This document shows positions 16,754-24,843 of a DNA stretch of 53,804 nt, piece by piece. Source of the DNA: Arthrobacter sp. (GTDB lineage: Bacteria > Actinomycetota > Actinomycetes > Actinomycetales > Micrococcaceae); contig NZ_JAUNVV010000013.1 of NCBI RefSeq assembly GCF_030540645.1, positions 1-53,804 of the forward strand. Direction: 5' to 3'. Position 1 is the first letter of the stretch. Each line of letters starts with the position of its first letter. Made by a program: the position numbers and the translations under genes. Below the pieces are notes generated by a model, which did not search any database, was not told the DNA's origin, and saw only the letters and a list, made by a program, of their open reading frames with translations.

Positions 16754-17890
16754 TTAGAGCGTGCCGACAGCGATCTTGAGCATGCGGCGCAGCGGCTCGG
16801 CGGCGCCCCACAGGAGCTGGTCTCCCACCGTGAAGGCGCTGATGTATTCCGGGCCCATGTCCATCTTGCGGATGCGGCCCACCGGGACTTCCAGCGTGCC
16901 GGAGGCGGCCACCGGGGTGAGATCGGACATGGAGGCGTCCTTCGTGTTCGGTACCACCTTGGCCCACTGGTTGTCGTTGGCTAAAAGGGACTCGATCTCC
17001 GCGACGGGGAGGTCTTCGCGCAGCTTCAAGGTCAGTGCCTGTGAGTGGGAGCGCATGGCGCCAATGCGTACGCACAGTCCGTCCATGATGACCTGATTGT
17101 CAGCGGAGTTGCCCAGGATCTTGTTAGTCTCCACCCCGGCCTTCCACTCTTCCTTGGACTGGCCGTTGCCCAGATCAGCGTCGATCCAGGGGATCAATGA
17201 ACCCGCCAACGGCACGCCAAACTGGCTGGAGTCGATGCCTTCGCGCTGGTGGGCCAGGACCTTGCGGTCAATTTCAAGGATGGCCGACGCCGGGTTGTCC
17301 AGTTCGCTGGAAACCTCGGAGTTGAGCGTGCCGAACTGGTTCAGCAGCTCACGCATGTGGCGGGCGCCGCCTCCGGAGGCTGCCTGGTAGGTCATGGACG
17401 TGCCCCACTCGACGAGGCCGTTCTTGAACAAGCCACCCAAGCCCATGAGCATGCATGAGACTGTGCAGTTGCCACCCACGAAGTCGCGGGTGCCATTGGC
17501 CAGGCCTGCGTCGATGGCGGCACGGTTGATGGGGTCCAGCACGATGATGGAGTCGTCGTTCATGCGAAGTGTGGACGCGGCGTCCAGCCAGAGCCCGTCC
17601 CAGCCGCGGCTGCGCAGCTCGTTGTGCACGCGGCTGGTGTAGTCCCCGCCCTGGGCGGTGACAATAATCGGGAGTTTGGCCAACGTGTCAATGTCAAAGG
17701 CGTCTTCAAGTTTGCCGGCATCGCCGGCGCCCGTAATCACCGGGGCGCTGCCGCCAGCGTTTGAGGTGGAGAAAAAGACGGGGTTGATATCGCCGAAGTC
17801 GCCCTCGTCCTGCATGCGCTGCAGCAGAACGGAACCGACCATGCCGCGCCAACCAACCAGGCCGACGGAAGGAACATTGTTATTGGTCAT
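16754..17890 (-). CDS. asd: Aspartate-semialdehyde dehydrogenase, gamma-proteobacterial type
   Basis: 378 residues. Asd reduces aspartyl phosphate to aspartate semialdehyde with NADPH, feeding lysine/diaminopimelate, threonine and methionine synthesis. [18 protein letters not shown] is the NADP-binding start, and [15 protein letters not shown] holds the catalytic Cys142. Both, and the overall length, match the E. coli form rather than the shorter form common in Gram-positives. TAAACT (plus 17897-17902 as its complement) stands 6 nt before the ATG, so the mRNA is probably leaderless. A terminator follows, so it seems monocistronic. Confidence 0.93.
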   Translation of the reverse strand: MTNNNVPSVGLVGWRGMVGSVLLQRMQDEGDFGDINPVFFSTSNAGGSAPVITGAGDAGKLEDAFDIDTLAKLPIIVTAQGGDYTSRVHNELRSRGWDGLWLDAASTLRMNDDSIIVLDPINRAAIDAGLANGTRDFVGGNCTVSCMLMGLGGLFKNGLVEWGTSMTYQAASGGGARHMRELLNQFGTLNSEVSSELDNPASAILEIDRKVLAHQREGIDSSQFGVPLAGSLIPWIDADLGNGQSKEEWKAGVETNKILGNSADNQVIMDGLCVRIGAMRSHSQALTLKLREDLPVAEIESLLANDNQWAKVVPNTKDASMSDLTPVAASGTLEVPVGRIRKMDMGPEYISAFTVGDQLLWGAAEPLRRMLKIAVGTL

Positions 17891-18034
17891 GGCACCAGTT
17901 TAGTGGGGAGGGGCAAATCGGCTGTAGTTCGTTTCATCTTGCGAACAAGTGCGACGGCGTTTCGCACCACAGTGGGAAGGCTCGGCCGGGCCCGACAGAG
18001 GGGGATTTCCTCCAGCCAACGAAGGACACGTCGC

Positions 18035-18448
18035 CTACTCGGGGCGGATGAGTGTAATTCCACGTGCTTTGCGTAGCTTGCTCGCTTTGTGTTCGCGGGC
18101 GAAGTACACCCAGCTCCAAGGCACAAAGATGCCAGCCAGCAGCAGTGGGATGGCGTTCTTGAGTGCTTCCTGAGGTCCGTCCTGGGCCCAATGGATCACA
18201 AAGAATACAAGACAGAAGGCGTAAATGACAGATATCAGCAAGGAGATCGCGAGCAATCCGCCTGCGCTGTTGACGGGTTTGACGGCACTTCCCACAGAGC
18301 CCTTGTACACGCCGTATTCCTCCACTGTCATGCCCTGACGCAAGGCTTCACGTTCGACCTCGGATTTGTAGTAGCCCCTGCTCCGTTTGGAGGGGTGCAC
18401 GGTCTTCCCAGGTGGGGCCGCATGCGCGCCTGCGGGTTTCTTGCTCAT
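18035..18448 (-). CDS. Small two-helix membrane protein of the WXG100 cassette
   Basis: 137 residues: a basic N-terminal third (1-60) with a YYKSEVEREALRQGM helix, two hydrophobic segments (about 63-87 and 98-116), and a basic C-terminal tail. I do not recognise the family. Its ATG overlaps the stop of the 18445-19092 gene (ATGA), so the two are translationally coupled. It is the last gene of the WXG100-led set and could be a membrane-bound immunity or accessory protein; that is inference from position only. Confidence 0.7.
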   Translation of the reverse strand: MSKKPAGAHAAPPGKTVHPSKRSRGYYKSEVEREALRQGMTVEEYGVYKGSVGSAVKPVNSAGGLLAISLLISVIYAFCLVFFVIHWAQDGPQEALKNAIPLLLAGIFVPWSWVYFAREHKASKLRKARGITLIRPE

Positions 18449-19092
18449 GAGGAGATCATCGCCCGAAGCCCTGACAGCTTTTCCAACAACTCTGCACGGC
18501 TTAGGCCGGCCTGCTCAACAACATCCGCGGTGGGATCTGTCACCCTGCCCACAGCCCAGTTGTTCGCATCTGGACGGATCATCAAATAGTCTTCGTTGTC
18601 CATGTTGCGGCTCAGGACATAGGCGGTCCCGGTAGTTGTTTGACGGACATGTTCGGCCACAACATCTACTTCCGCGACGGCGCCGTCGAGCTTGGGATCT
18701 TGAGCGAAAGCGAACCAGGTGGACAGGGAGCGGGGCTGCAGCAGGACCTTGACCCGGTCGGATTCAACATGAACCACAGTGTCCACAGCGTCGGCAGTCA
18801 TCAAACTGATCTCAGTCCAACGGTTGGCCCGGCCCAGCGCGTAGGCGAGGGCCATGGTGGGCCCCTCCAACTCGATGTCTTCACCGTTGAGGCTGGCAAG
18901 GCCCCTTGCCAGCAGCGATGAAGCGCCGGCAATGCACAACTGCTCGGAGTTGAGCTCTTCGGTGAGCCGAAGCACTGTGGCACTCTTGGCCGCTTCCGGG
19001 GTGGAAGTGGCCTTGAGTAGGTACGCCATCTCGGCGAAGCCAAAGCCGTAAGAGTCAGCGGCGTCGTTGAGTCGTTGTGAAGTTTGCGCCAT
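18445..19092 (-). CDS. Conserved protein linked to a WXG100 substrate; possible EspG-like chaperone
   Basis: 215 residues, soluble, no signal peptide. It looks like a mixed alpha/beta protein with a central strand-rich segment (about 85-150: VDTVVHVESDRVKVLLQP, then STWFAFAQD). Order and size recall the EspG-type chaperones encoded beside ESX substrates in mycobacteria, but the resemblance is weak and I would not name it EspG. It lies 59 nt after the WXG100 gene and overlaps the small membrane gene by 4 nt. Confidence 0.6.
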   Translation of the reverse strand: MAQTSQRLNDAADSYGFGFAEMAYLLKATSTPEAAKSATVLRLTEELNSEQLCIAGASSLLARGLASLNGEDIELEGPTMALAYALGRANRWTEISLMTADAVDTVVHVESDRVKVLLQPRSLSTWFAFAQDPKLDGAVAEVDVVAEHVRQTTTGTAYVLSRNMDNEDYLMIRPDANNWAVGRVTDPTADVVEQAGLSRAELLEKLSGLRAMISS

Positions 19093-19151
19093 GGCCTATC
19101 GAGTCCGTTCCTTGAGGAGTACAAAAATGTGATGGGTGAGAATCGGCGGAT

Positions 19152-20147
19152 TCAGCCGAATCCGAAGAATTTCGCGGCACCCTTGCCGAGGTCTTCAATT
19201 CCTTTGCCCACATCATTGACAAATTTGCCGGGGTCGGTGACTGCTGCAGTGATTCCGGCACCAATGGATTTGACACCATTGTCCACGAAGCTCTTGACAG
19301 CTGGAATCTCGTAGATGGCCCACCCGGCGCTGGCAATCTGGGCAACAGTGCCGGCCGGCGGCGGGAGGAAGCAGGCCACACCCAACGCGGTCTTCGCGCC
19401 GGAGTAAATTGCCCCTCCGATATCACCCTCGACACCTTTCTGCACAGTGTCGAAAGCGCTGAGACCCACGCTCAGCCAACCAACTCCACGGCCCAGGCCG
19501 CTTTTACCGAGCCATTCAAGGTCTGTGCCCTTGAAGAACTTGGGCGCCTCTGCGAAGAACCCTTTCATGGAATTCAGTTGCGGGAAATACTTGTTGAGGT
19601 TCTTCAACCCCAGCAGGTCTGTGGCGGAGTCCATGATGTTGAACGGTGCGCTACGGCCGGCAAGCTTGGCCCACTGTGCCGGATCATCCAAATACCCGGC
19701 ACCTTTCTGCGCCATCCACGTGAGGGCGTAAATGTTTTTGGGCAGGTTTATGGCGTTCTTGACATTGCTGTACTGCTTCCAGCCGTCCCTGAAGGGGGAC
19801 CCCTTCGATAGCCAATCCGGTCCCCAAGGGTTTGTGCTATTCCCCGCCACGCCAGCTGGCCCGCCCAAACTGGCCACGGAACTGGCCTGCTCCTGCTCAC
19901 GGGCGTTCTTGTTCAGCTCGTTGGCGGTTTCATCCAACATTGTGGCCGTGCGGGCAATGACACCGCGGTGCTGGCCCCGCCACTGCGCGGCGAAACGCTG
20001 GGCGTCTGGTCCCTGCCAGTACCTCGGGAACTGGTTGACGGCGCCGTCAAGCAATTTCTGCGCTTGGGAAAGCTTTTGTGAGTTGCCAGAAAAGTCCCTG
20101 GCGAGCGCGCGGAGTTCTTCGACATCAGCGCCCAGCATTTCAGACAT
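19152..20147 (-). CDS. WXG100-domain protein, putative type VII secretion substrate
   Basis: 331 residues. The first 95 form a helical hairpin of the WXG100/ESAT-6 type with WQG at residues 44-46 (NQFPRYWQGPDAQRFAAQW), followed by a long second helix. After a Gly/Pro linker the remaining 220 residues are Gly/Ala-rich with hydrophobic stretches, including AIYSGAKTALGVACFLPPP and a glycine-spaced amphipathic end. They could insert into membranes. The architecture is that of polymorphic toxins exported by type VII systems. No toxin family is recognised, and no EccC-like ATPase or partner WXG100 lies in the window. GGAG precedes the ATG by 5 nt. Confidence 0.75.
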   Translation of the reverse strand: MSEMLGADVEELRALARDFSGNSQKLSQAQKLLDGAVNQFPRYWQGPDAQRFAAQWRGQHRGVIARTATMLDETANELNKNAREQEQASSVASLGGPAGVAGNSTNPWGPDWLSKGSPFRDGWKQYSNVKNAINLPKNIYALTWMAQKGAGYLDDPAQWAKLAGRSAPFNIMDSATDLLGLKNLNKYFPQLNSMKGFFAEAPKFFKGTDLEWLGKSGLGRGVGWLSVGLSAFDTVQKGVEGDIGGAIYSGAKTALGVACFLPPPAGTVAQIASAGWAIYEIPAVKSFVDNGVKSIGAGITAAVTDPGKFVNDVGKGIEDLGKGAAKFFGFG

Positions 20148-20257
20148 AACAGCTCCGGAGTGTGCGGGGACGGGGTAAGTTGTTGCAAATCCAATCTGAG
20201 CTTAGCGGTGCGAATCCGTGGCCGCGATGGGGTGGACTCCCCATCTCCGGCCCGGTG

Positions 20258-20845
20258 CTACTCCGGCGCCTCGAATTCGGTTTCGCCTCTGGCCCACAGG
20301 GTGATCCGGTATTCGGTGCCGTTCTTCGACGTGTGCCAGCCCTCCACCGGCGACGCCCCGCGAAACGTCCACTCATGATCCAGCACGGGCGCCTGCGTGT
20401 CACCTGAGACACCTGTATTAATGACGGTGACCACAGCCACATTGCAATGCTCAATCGCCTGCTCAAAGACCTGCCCGCCGCCGATGACCCAGACCTCGTT
20501 GCCGCCGGGGGAGAACTGCGCCTCCACCAGGGCTTCCTCCACCGAGTCAAGCACGACGGCGCCGCTCGCCTCAGGCGATGCGGCCCACCCTTCCTGGTGG
20601 GTCACCACGATGTTCGTACGCTGCGGCAAAGGACGGAACTTCTCCGGGAAGGAATCCCAGGTTTTACGGCCCATGACAACAGGGTGTCCGAGGGTCACCT
20701 TTTTGAAGTGTGCCAGATCTTCCGGCAGGTGCCACGGCATGCCTCCGCCAGCGCCAATGATGCCTTGGTTGGTCTGTGCCCAGATCATGCCGATGATGGG
20801 CTGAGCGAAATGGTAGTACTTCGGGGTAACGGGTGCGTCACTCAT
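20258..20845 (-). CDS. folA: Dihydrofolate reductase
   Basis: 195 residues. It reduces dihydrofolate to tetrahydrofolate with NADPH, replenishing the cofactor oxidised by Thy[30 protein letters not shown] with the active-site acidic residue, [13 protein letters not shown] and the late [14 protein letters not shown] are the DHFR signatures in order. An N-terminal extension of about 16 residues precedes the core. The ATG overlaps the thyA stop (ATGA), so it is translated with thyA. DHFR is the target of trimethoprim; no obvious resistance change can be judged by eye. Confidence 0.95.
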   Translation of the reverse strand: MSDAPVTPKYYHFAQPIIGMIWAQTNQGIIGAGGGMPWHLPEDLAHFKKVTLGHPVVMGRKTWDSFPEKFRPLPQRTNIVVTHQEGWAASPEASGAVVLDSVEEALVEAQFSPGGNEVWVIGGGQVFEQAIEHCNVAVVTVINTGVSGDTQAPVLDHEWTFRGASPVEGWHTSKNGTEYRITLWARGETEFEAPE

Positions 20846-21666
20846 ACGGCAATCGGGGCCTTAATCGCAGGGTGGTGCTGGTAGTTGACCAGCTCGAAGT
20901 CGTCAAAGGAGTAGTCGAAGATTGACTCGGGCCTGCGTGCGAAACGCAGCTGCGGGTAAGGGTACGCCGCACGGCCGAGCTGCTCGGCGACCTGGCTGAG
21001 GTGGTCCTCATAAATGTGCACGTCGCCTCCGGTCCAGATGAATTCGCCCGCTTCCATGTCCAACTGCTGAGCCATCATCATCGTCAGTAGCGCGTAGGAG
21101 GCAATGTTGAAGGGCACGCCGAGGAACGTGTCAGCGGAACGTTGGTACAGCTGGCAGCTGAGTTTGCCACGGCCGTCCTCGGTGGGGGCAACGTAAAACT
21201 GGAAAAATGCGTGACACGGGGGCAGCGCCATGTTCTTCAATTCGCCCACATTCCACGCTGAGACAATGTGCCTGCGTGAGTCCGGATTCTCGTGAAGCGA
21301 CTCCATGACCTGGCTAATCTGGTCGATGTGTTCCCCGTCCGGTGTGGGCCATGAGCGCCACTGGACGCCGTAGACCGGACCTAGCTCACCGGCGTCGTCC
21401 GCCCATTCGTTCCAAATCTTGACACCGTTTTCCTGCAGCCAGCGAACGTTGGAATCACCGCGCAAGAACCACAGCAGCTCCATGGCCACTGACTTGAAAT
21501 GGACCCGCTTGGTGGTGATGAGCGGGAAGCTTTCGGAGAGGTCGAAGCGTAGTTGGCGGCCGAAGACACTCAGCGTGCCCGTGCCTGTCCGGTCCGACTT
21601 CATGGTGCCGTTGGCCAGCACGTCGCGGAGCATGTCTTCATACAGGGTCTCGATTTTTGCAGTCAC
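20842..21666 (-). CDS. thyA: Thymidylate synthase
   Basis: 274 residues. It methylates dUMP to dTMP with methylene-tetrahydrofolate. [14 protein letters not shown] holds the catalytic cysteine, [20 protein letters not shown] binds dUMP, and HIYEDHL lies near the C-terminus, which ends in the conserved small-residue tail. The start is taken as the GTG at 21666 because TAGACT (complement at 21674-21679) stands 7 nt upstream, predicting a leaderless mRNA. A GTG at 21672, two codons earlier, would leave only one base to that box. The promoter lies at the very end of the GntR gene. Confidence 0.95.
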   Translation of the reverse strand: MTAKIETLYEDMLRDVLANGTMKSDRTGTGTLSVFGRQLRFDLSESFPLITTKRVHFKSVAMELLWFLRGDSNVRWLQENGVKIWNEWADDAGELGPVYGVQWRSWPTPDGEHIDQISQVMESLHENPDSRRHIVSAWNVGELKNMALPPCHAFFQFYVAPTEDGRGKLSCQLYQRSADTFLGVPFNIASYALLTMMMAQQLDMEAGEFIWTGGDVHIYEDHLSQVAEQLGRAAYPYPQLRFARRPESIFDYSFDDFELVNYQHHPAIKAPIAV

Positions 21667-21676
21667 GGGCACCAGT

Positions 21677-22078
21677 CTACTTGGCCCTCCGCTGCCGGAG
21701 CCGTCCCTGAATTAGTGAGATTAGCGTCTTTTCATCCAACCCGGCTTGTTCGCCCGCCTCCAGCAACTGGTCGACGGCGGCGAGCACCTCCGGCGCCGGT
21801 GGCGGAGCCTGGTCCTCCAGTGGTTGGGCGTGGCGGGAACCTGCGACCACCGTCCCCTGCCTGCGGTTGCTGGTGACAAGCCCCACCGCTTCAAGCTCCT
21901 TGTAGGCACGGGCCACGGTTCCCGCTGCAACGCCCAGGTCACCGGCCAAACTCCTGATGGTGGGCAATCGGGTGCCGGAGTGTAGTTCACCGACGGCAAT
22001 GAGTGAGGCAATCTGCGTCTTTACCTGCTCGTAAGGTGGTGTGGCGGTGCCCAAGTCGATGACAATGCGTGCTTCCAC
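21677..22078 (-). CDS. GntR-family regulator, YtrA subfamily
   Basis: 133 residues. An N-terminal winged helix (about 8-75: [19 protein letters not shown], then [25 protein letters not shown]) is followed by only about 55 residues. This short C-terminal part defines the YtrA group, which usually controls ABC exporters or membrane proteins encoded in the same operon. Here it lies 6 nt behind the large membrane protein gene. A candidate operator with CCTTTGT/ACAAAGG arms is found at the head of that operon (23727-23754). Confidence 0.88.
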   Translation of the reverse strand: MEARIVIDLGTATPPYEQVKTQIASLIAVGELHSGTRLPTIRSLAGDLGVAAGTVARAYKELEAVGLVTSNRRQGTVVAGSRHAQPLEDQAPPPAPEVLAAVDQLLEAGEQAGLDEKTLISLIQGRLRQRRAK

Positions 22079-22084
22079 GCCTTG

Positions 22085-23716
22085 CTACCTGCCGCTCGAG
22101 GAAGCGTTCGGCAGCGGCACAGGTGTCTGTCCGCAGTAGTCGGCCGGAGTGAATTTTCGCACGGGAAAGAGCAGTAGGAGTGCCCCGATGATCAGGCACA
22201 GGATGCCGAGGAGCTGGGTGTTGAACTGGAGTGCCAGCGGGTTCGGATCCGACTGCACTACCGGCACCAACACCCCGAGGATCGCGAACCAGCCTCCAGC
22301 AACCGTCCGCCCAATGCGGAAAAGAGAGCGGCGGCGCAGCAAGGTGTCAAAGGAGCCTGGCGAGTTATTCAGGGCTGGACGCCGAAGGACCAGCGCCCCT
22401 GCCCAGGTCCCGATGACTGGGATGGCCAAGGCGTAGGCAAGGGGGGTGAGGAACGAGGAGTTGGGGGTGTTGCCCGCGGAGCTGGACGACGACAGTAGGC
22501 TCAGGACCAGCGCAAGTCCCATGGCGGCGAGCAGAAGTGCCGCCCACAGGGGCCAGGGCAATGGCTTGCCCAACTGCACACGGGGACGCCCCGGCCTGGC
22601 GTAATTGCGACTGATGAGGAATTCCGAGCCTGCAAAGGTGAGCAGAAGGGCAATCACCCCCAGGAATATCAAAGACAAACCGTCGCGCCACGGGAGGAAA
22701 GCGGCAGCCCCCAGGCCGAGGACTAGGATCACGGGCAACACGACTGACAGCGCCGAATCGCCCACCTTGGCGGCGGCTGGGCCATCGCCTAGTGCCAGTT
22801 CCGCAGCCGCGGAGGAAGAGCCCACCGAATCGCCGCTTGCTCCCAGGAACGGCGGCTTCCACATAAGCATGACGCCGAGAATGACCACGTTGACCACGCC
22901 CATCCAGTTGATCCAGGACGTGGAGATGACATCCGGGTTGGGAATGGACTGGACCATGAAGTTCCCGGCAATGCCGGCCAACCCCGAGGCAATGGTCGCA
23001 CAGACGCGTAAGAGGCGGTTCATGCCGATGACCCGGAGTGTTCTATTTTGTTCGGCAGTCAGCATCTCCAGAGAACGGCGTGAGGCAATCAGGCGCATGA
23101 CCAACAGAGTGCCGAACGTCAGGACAAGCAATGCCGCACCCAAGGCTGCGGCCAGCACATAGCCTTCAATCCTTCCGGTGGTGGCCCCCGCCCAACCCGT
23201 TCCGACAATTGATGACAGTGGCTCCAGTGCGGGAAAGGCGGGAGTGAACGCCAACCAAGTCAGGGTTCCGGCGGAGAAGATGAACACTCCCAACACCACC
23301 GCCCCCAGCACGGGCTCAACGAAGTCGCGGGCTCGGCGGAATTCCAACACTGCGGCGCGCTGGGGGGATTTTGGTGCAGGCCAGGACGCCTGCCCAATGG
23401 CGTGGGCGCCCAGCACGGCGACGATCGGAGCGAAGATCGCGAACCAGGGAATGAGGGCCCAGGCGGAACCGACCGCCTGCAGCTGCCCAGGGGGATATAT
23501 TCCAGCCTGCCCGGCGGCAACCAGGCTGCTCAGTGCCCAGGCGATGACACCAGTCCACAGCGCGTGCTTGCGCACGGTCTCGAGGATCTTGTCCGGCTTC
23601 GGAGCCCACACGACGAAGCGCAGCACCAGGTATAGGACAAGGCAGGCCAGTGCCACGACGGGCGCCAGCACCACAAGAATCTCAAACAGGTTCGGTGCCA
23701 ACATCATTTCCCCCAT
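22085..23716 (-). CDS. Large integral membrane protein co-transcribed with a YtrA-type regulator
   Basis: 543 residues with about 12 strongly hydrophobic segments and only short loops. No ATP-binding or transporter signature is recognised; function unknown. It may act as an envelope-stress or antibiotic-related membrane component, as is usual for partners of YtrA-type regulators. Start choice is uncertain. The ATG at 23716 lacks a ribosome-binding site, whereas in-frame ATGs at 23707 and 23704 follow GGGGGA closely, so the protein may begin 3-4 residues later. The operon head carries a dyad at 23727-23754. Confidence 0.75.
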   Translation of the reverse strand: MGEMMLAPNLFEILVVLAPVVALACLVLYLVLRFVVWAPKPDKILETVRKHALWTGVIAWALSSLVAAGQAGIYPPGQLQAVGSAWALIPWFAIFAPIVAVLGAHAIGQASWPAPKSPQRAAVLEFRRARDFVEPVLGAVVLGVFIFSAGTLTWLAFTPAFPALEPLSSIVGTGWAGATTGRIEGYVLAAALGAALLVLTFGTLLVMRLIASRRSLEMLTAEQNRTLRVIGMNRLLRVCATIASGLAGIAGNFMVQSIPNPDVISTSWINWMGVVNVVILGVMLMWKPPFLGASGDSVGSSSAAAELALGDGPAAAKVGDSALSVVLPVILVLGLGAAAFLPWRDGLSLIFLGVIALLLTFAGSEFLISRNYARPGRPRVQLGKPLPWPLWAALLLAAMGLALVLSLLSSSSSAGNTPNSSFLTPLAYALAIPVIGTWAGALVLRRPALNNSPGSFDTLLRRRSLFRIGRTVAGGWFAILGVLVPVVQSDPNPLALQFNTQLLGILCLIIGALLLLFPVRKFTPADYCGQTPVPLPNASSSGR

Positions 23717-23726
23717 ACTTCGAAAA

Positions 23727-23754
23727 CCTTTGTGTCAAGTATGCAATACAAAGG
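23727..23754. promoter_or_regulatory. Candidate GntR/YtrA operator
   Basis: CCTTTGT (23727-23733) and ACAAAGG (23748-23754) are perfect arms around 14 nt, starting 11 nt upstream of the first possible start of the membrane-protein/GntR operon. A second small palindrome, AGCGT/ACGCT, lies further upstream at 23775-23788. Confidence 0.6.
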
Positions 23755-23823
23755 GAGGGGTGTCATGTTGTGTAGCGTATAAACGCTGCTTGGATGCTTA
23801 TGCGGGGAGTGCTCCCGCCGCAT

Positions 23824-23856
23824 AAGCGGTCAAGGTGCGAACAAGCGGTCAAGGTG
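23824..23856. repeat. 14-bp direct repeat
   Basis: AAGCGGTCAAGGTG occurs at 23824-23837 and again at 23843-23856, a 19-bp period, in the gap between the mutT1-like gene and the operon at 22085-23716. Confidence 0.6.
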
Positions 23857-23877
23857 TGTGCTCGCCAGTGGCGGATG

Positions 23878-24843
23878 TCAGTCTTCGTAGGGCTTGTGCT
23901 GTTCCAGGGCCACAATGCGGCCGGGTTCTTCGAGCGAAACATGGGCCACCAAGACCTCTCCGGGGGAGAGGTGCGGATCCAGCAACGGCAGTGATTCGCC
24001 CAGATCGGCGGACATGTGTCCGGCCAGCGTGGTCAGAATCGTGGGCAGCACAGGGCGGTGCGTGCACACGGCAGTGGCGCTGGTCCTTGTGAGCAGCTTT
24101 TCCACGGTTGCCTCGACCTTGGCTGGATTGCGCTTGTGGTCGGTCTCGGTCAGCCAAGGCACCACCTTGACCTTTGCCTTGGTGGCTTGGGCGTAAGGGG
24201 AAATTGTTGAGATGCAGCGCATCCAGCCGCTGGTTTGGATACGTGCGGGGTGCCATGACATCAGCAGCCGCTGAAGGTACAAGGCCTGGCGTTTTCCCGT
24301 CGCAGCCAGGGGACGTTCGCCCTCAGCGCGTGTCCATGCTGAACGGGGTTTGGCTTTGGCATGCCTGATAATCAGCAGCGGCCACGTGTCAAGGGTGCCG
24401 TTCTCGTGAGCGGCCACCAAAGCTTCAAGCGGCTCCACATCGGAAGGGTTGGACAGCAGGCCGCGGGCCTTGTTGGGGCTGCACCAAATTGCCGCGTCCA
24501 CCTCCTTCCCATCAGGGATGGGAGGCATATCATCCACTGAAGAAGCCCAGTAGTGGACCTCCTTGAGGCCGGGCTTGACGGGGTAGCAGATGGAAGGCAG
24601 CGGAATGCCCAACGTGATGGGCAGGCCGACTTCCTCGTACACTTCGCGCACGGCACATTCAGCCAAGGTTTCGCCTTTATCGAGTTTCCCCTTGGGCCAG
24701 GACCAGTCGTCATAGCGTTGGCGGTGGATCAGCAGGAGTTCAAGCTTCTTCTTCTTGACCCGCCAGCACAGTGCACCCGCCGCGTAGATGGAGGGGCCGG
24801 TGAATTCATCCACCGGTTCTTCAAGATGTTCAGTGTTGCGCAT
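23878..24843 (-). CDS. mutT1: MutT1-like NUDIX hydrolase fused to histidine phosphatase domain
   Basis: 321 residues in two domains. The first 150 hold the Nudix box GKLDKGETLAECAVREVYEE with all consensus positions. The second half begins with LLIIRHAKAK, the RHG motif of histidine phosphatases, with the second catalytic region at AVCTHRPVLPTIL. Mycobacterial MutT1 has the same layout and hydrolyses 8-oxo-dGTP, dinucleotide polyphosphates or related compounds. The ATG at 24843 shares a base with the ppk stop (TAATG), so it is coupled to polyphosphate kinase. A frame extension upstream would overlap ppk by about 100 nt and is rejected. Confidence 0.88.
   Translation of the reverse strand: MRNTEHLEEPVDEFTGPSIYAAGALCWRVKKKKLELLLIHRQRYDDWSWPKGKLDKGETLAECAVREVYEEVGLPITLGIPLPSICYPVKPGLKEVHYWASSVDDMPPIPDGKEVDAAIWCSPNKARGLLSNPSDVEPLEALVAAHENGTLDTWPLLIIRHAKAKPRSAWTRAEGERPLAATGKRQALYLQRLLMSWHPARIQTSGWMRCISTISPYAQATKAKVKVVPWLTETDHKRNPAKVEATVEKLLTRTSATAVCTHRPVLPTILTTLAGHMSADLGESLPLLDPHLSPGEVLVAHVSLEEPGRIVALEQHKPYED

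Noticed and set aside
23824-23856. Start of a CRISPR array
   Set aside because: Only two 14-bp copies, 5-nt spacing, no cas genes.
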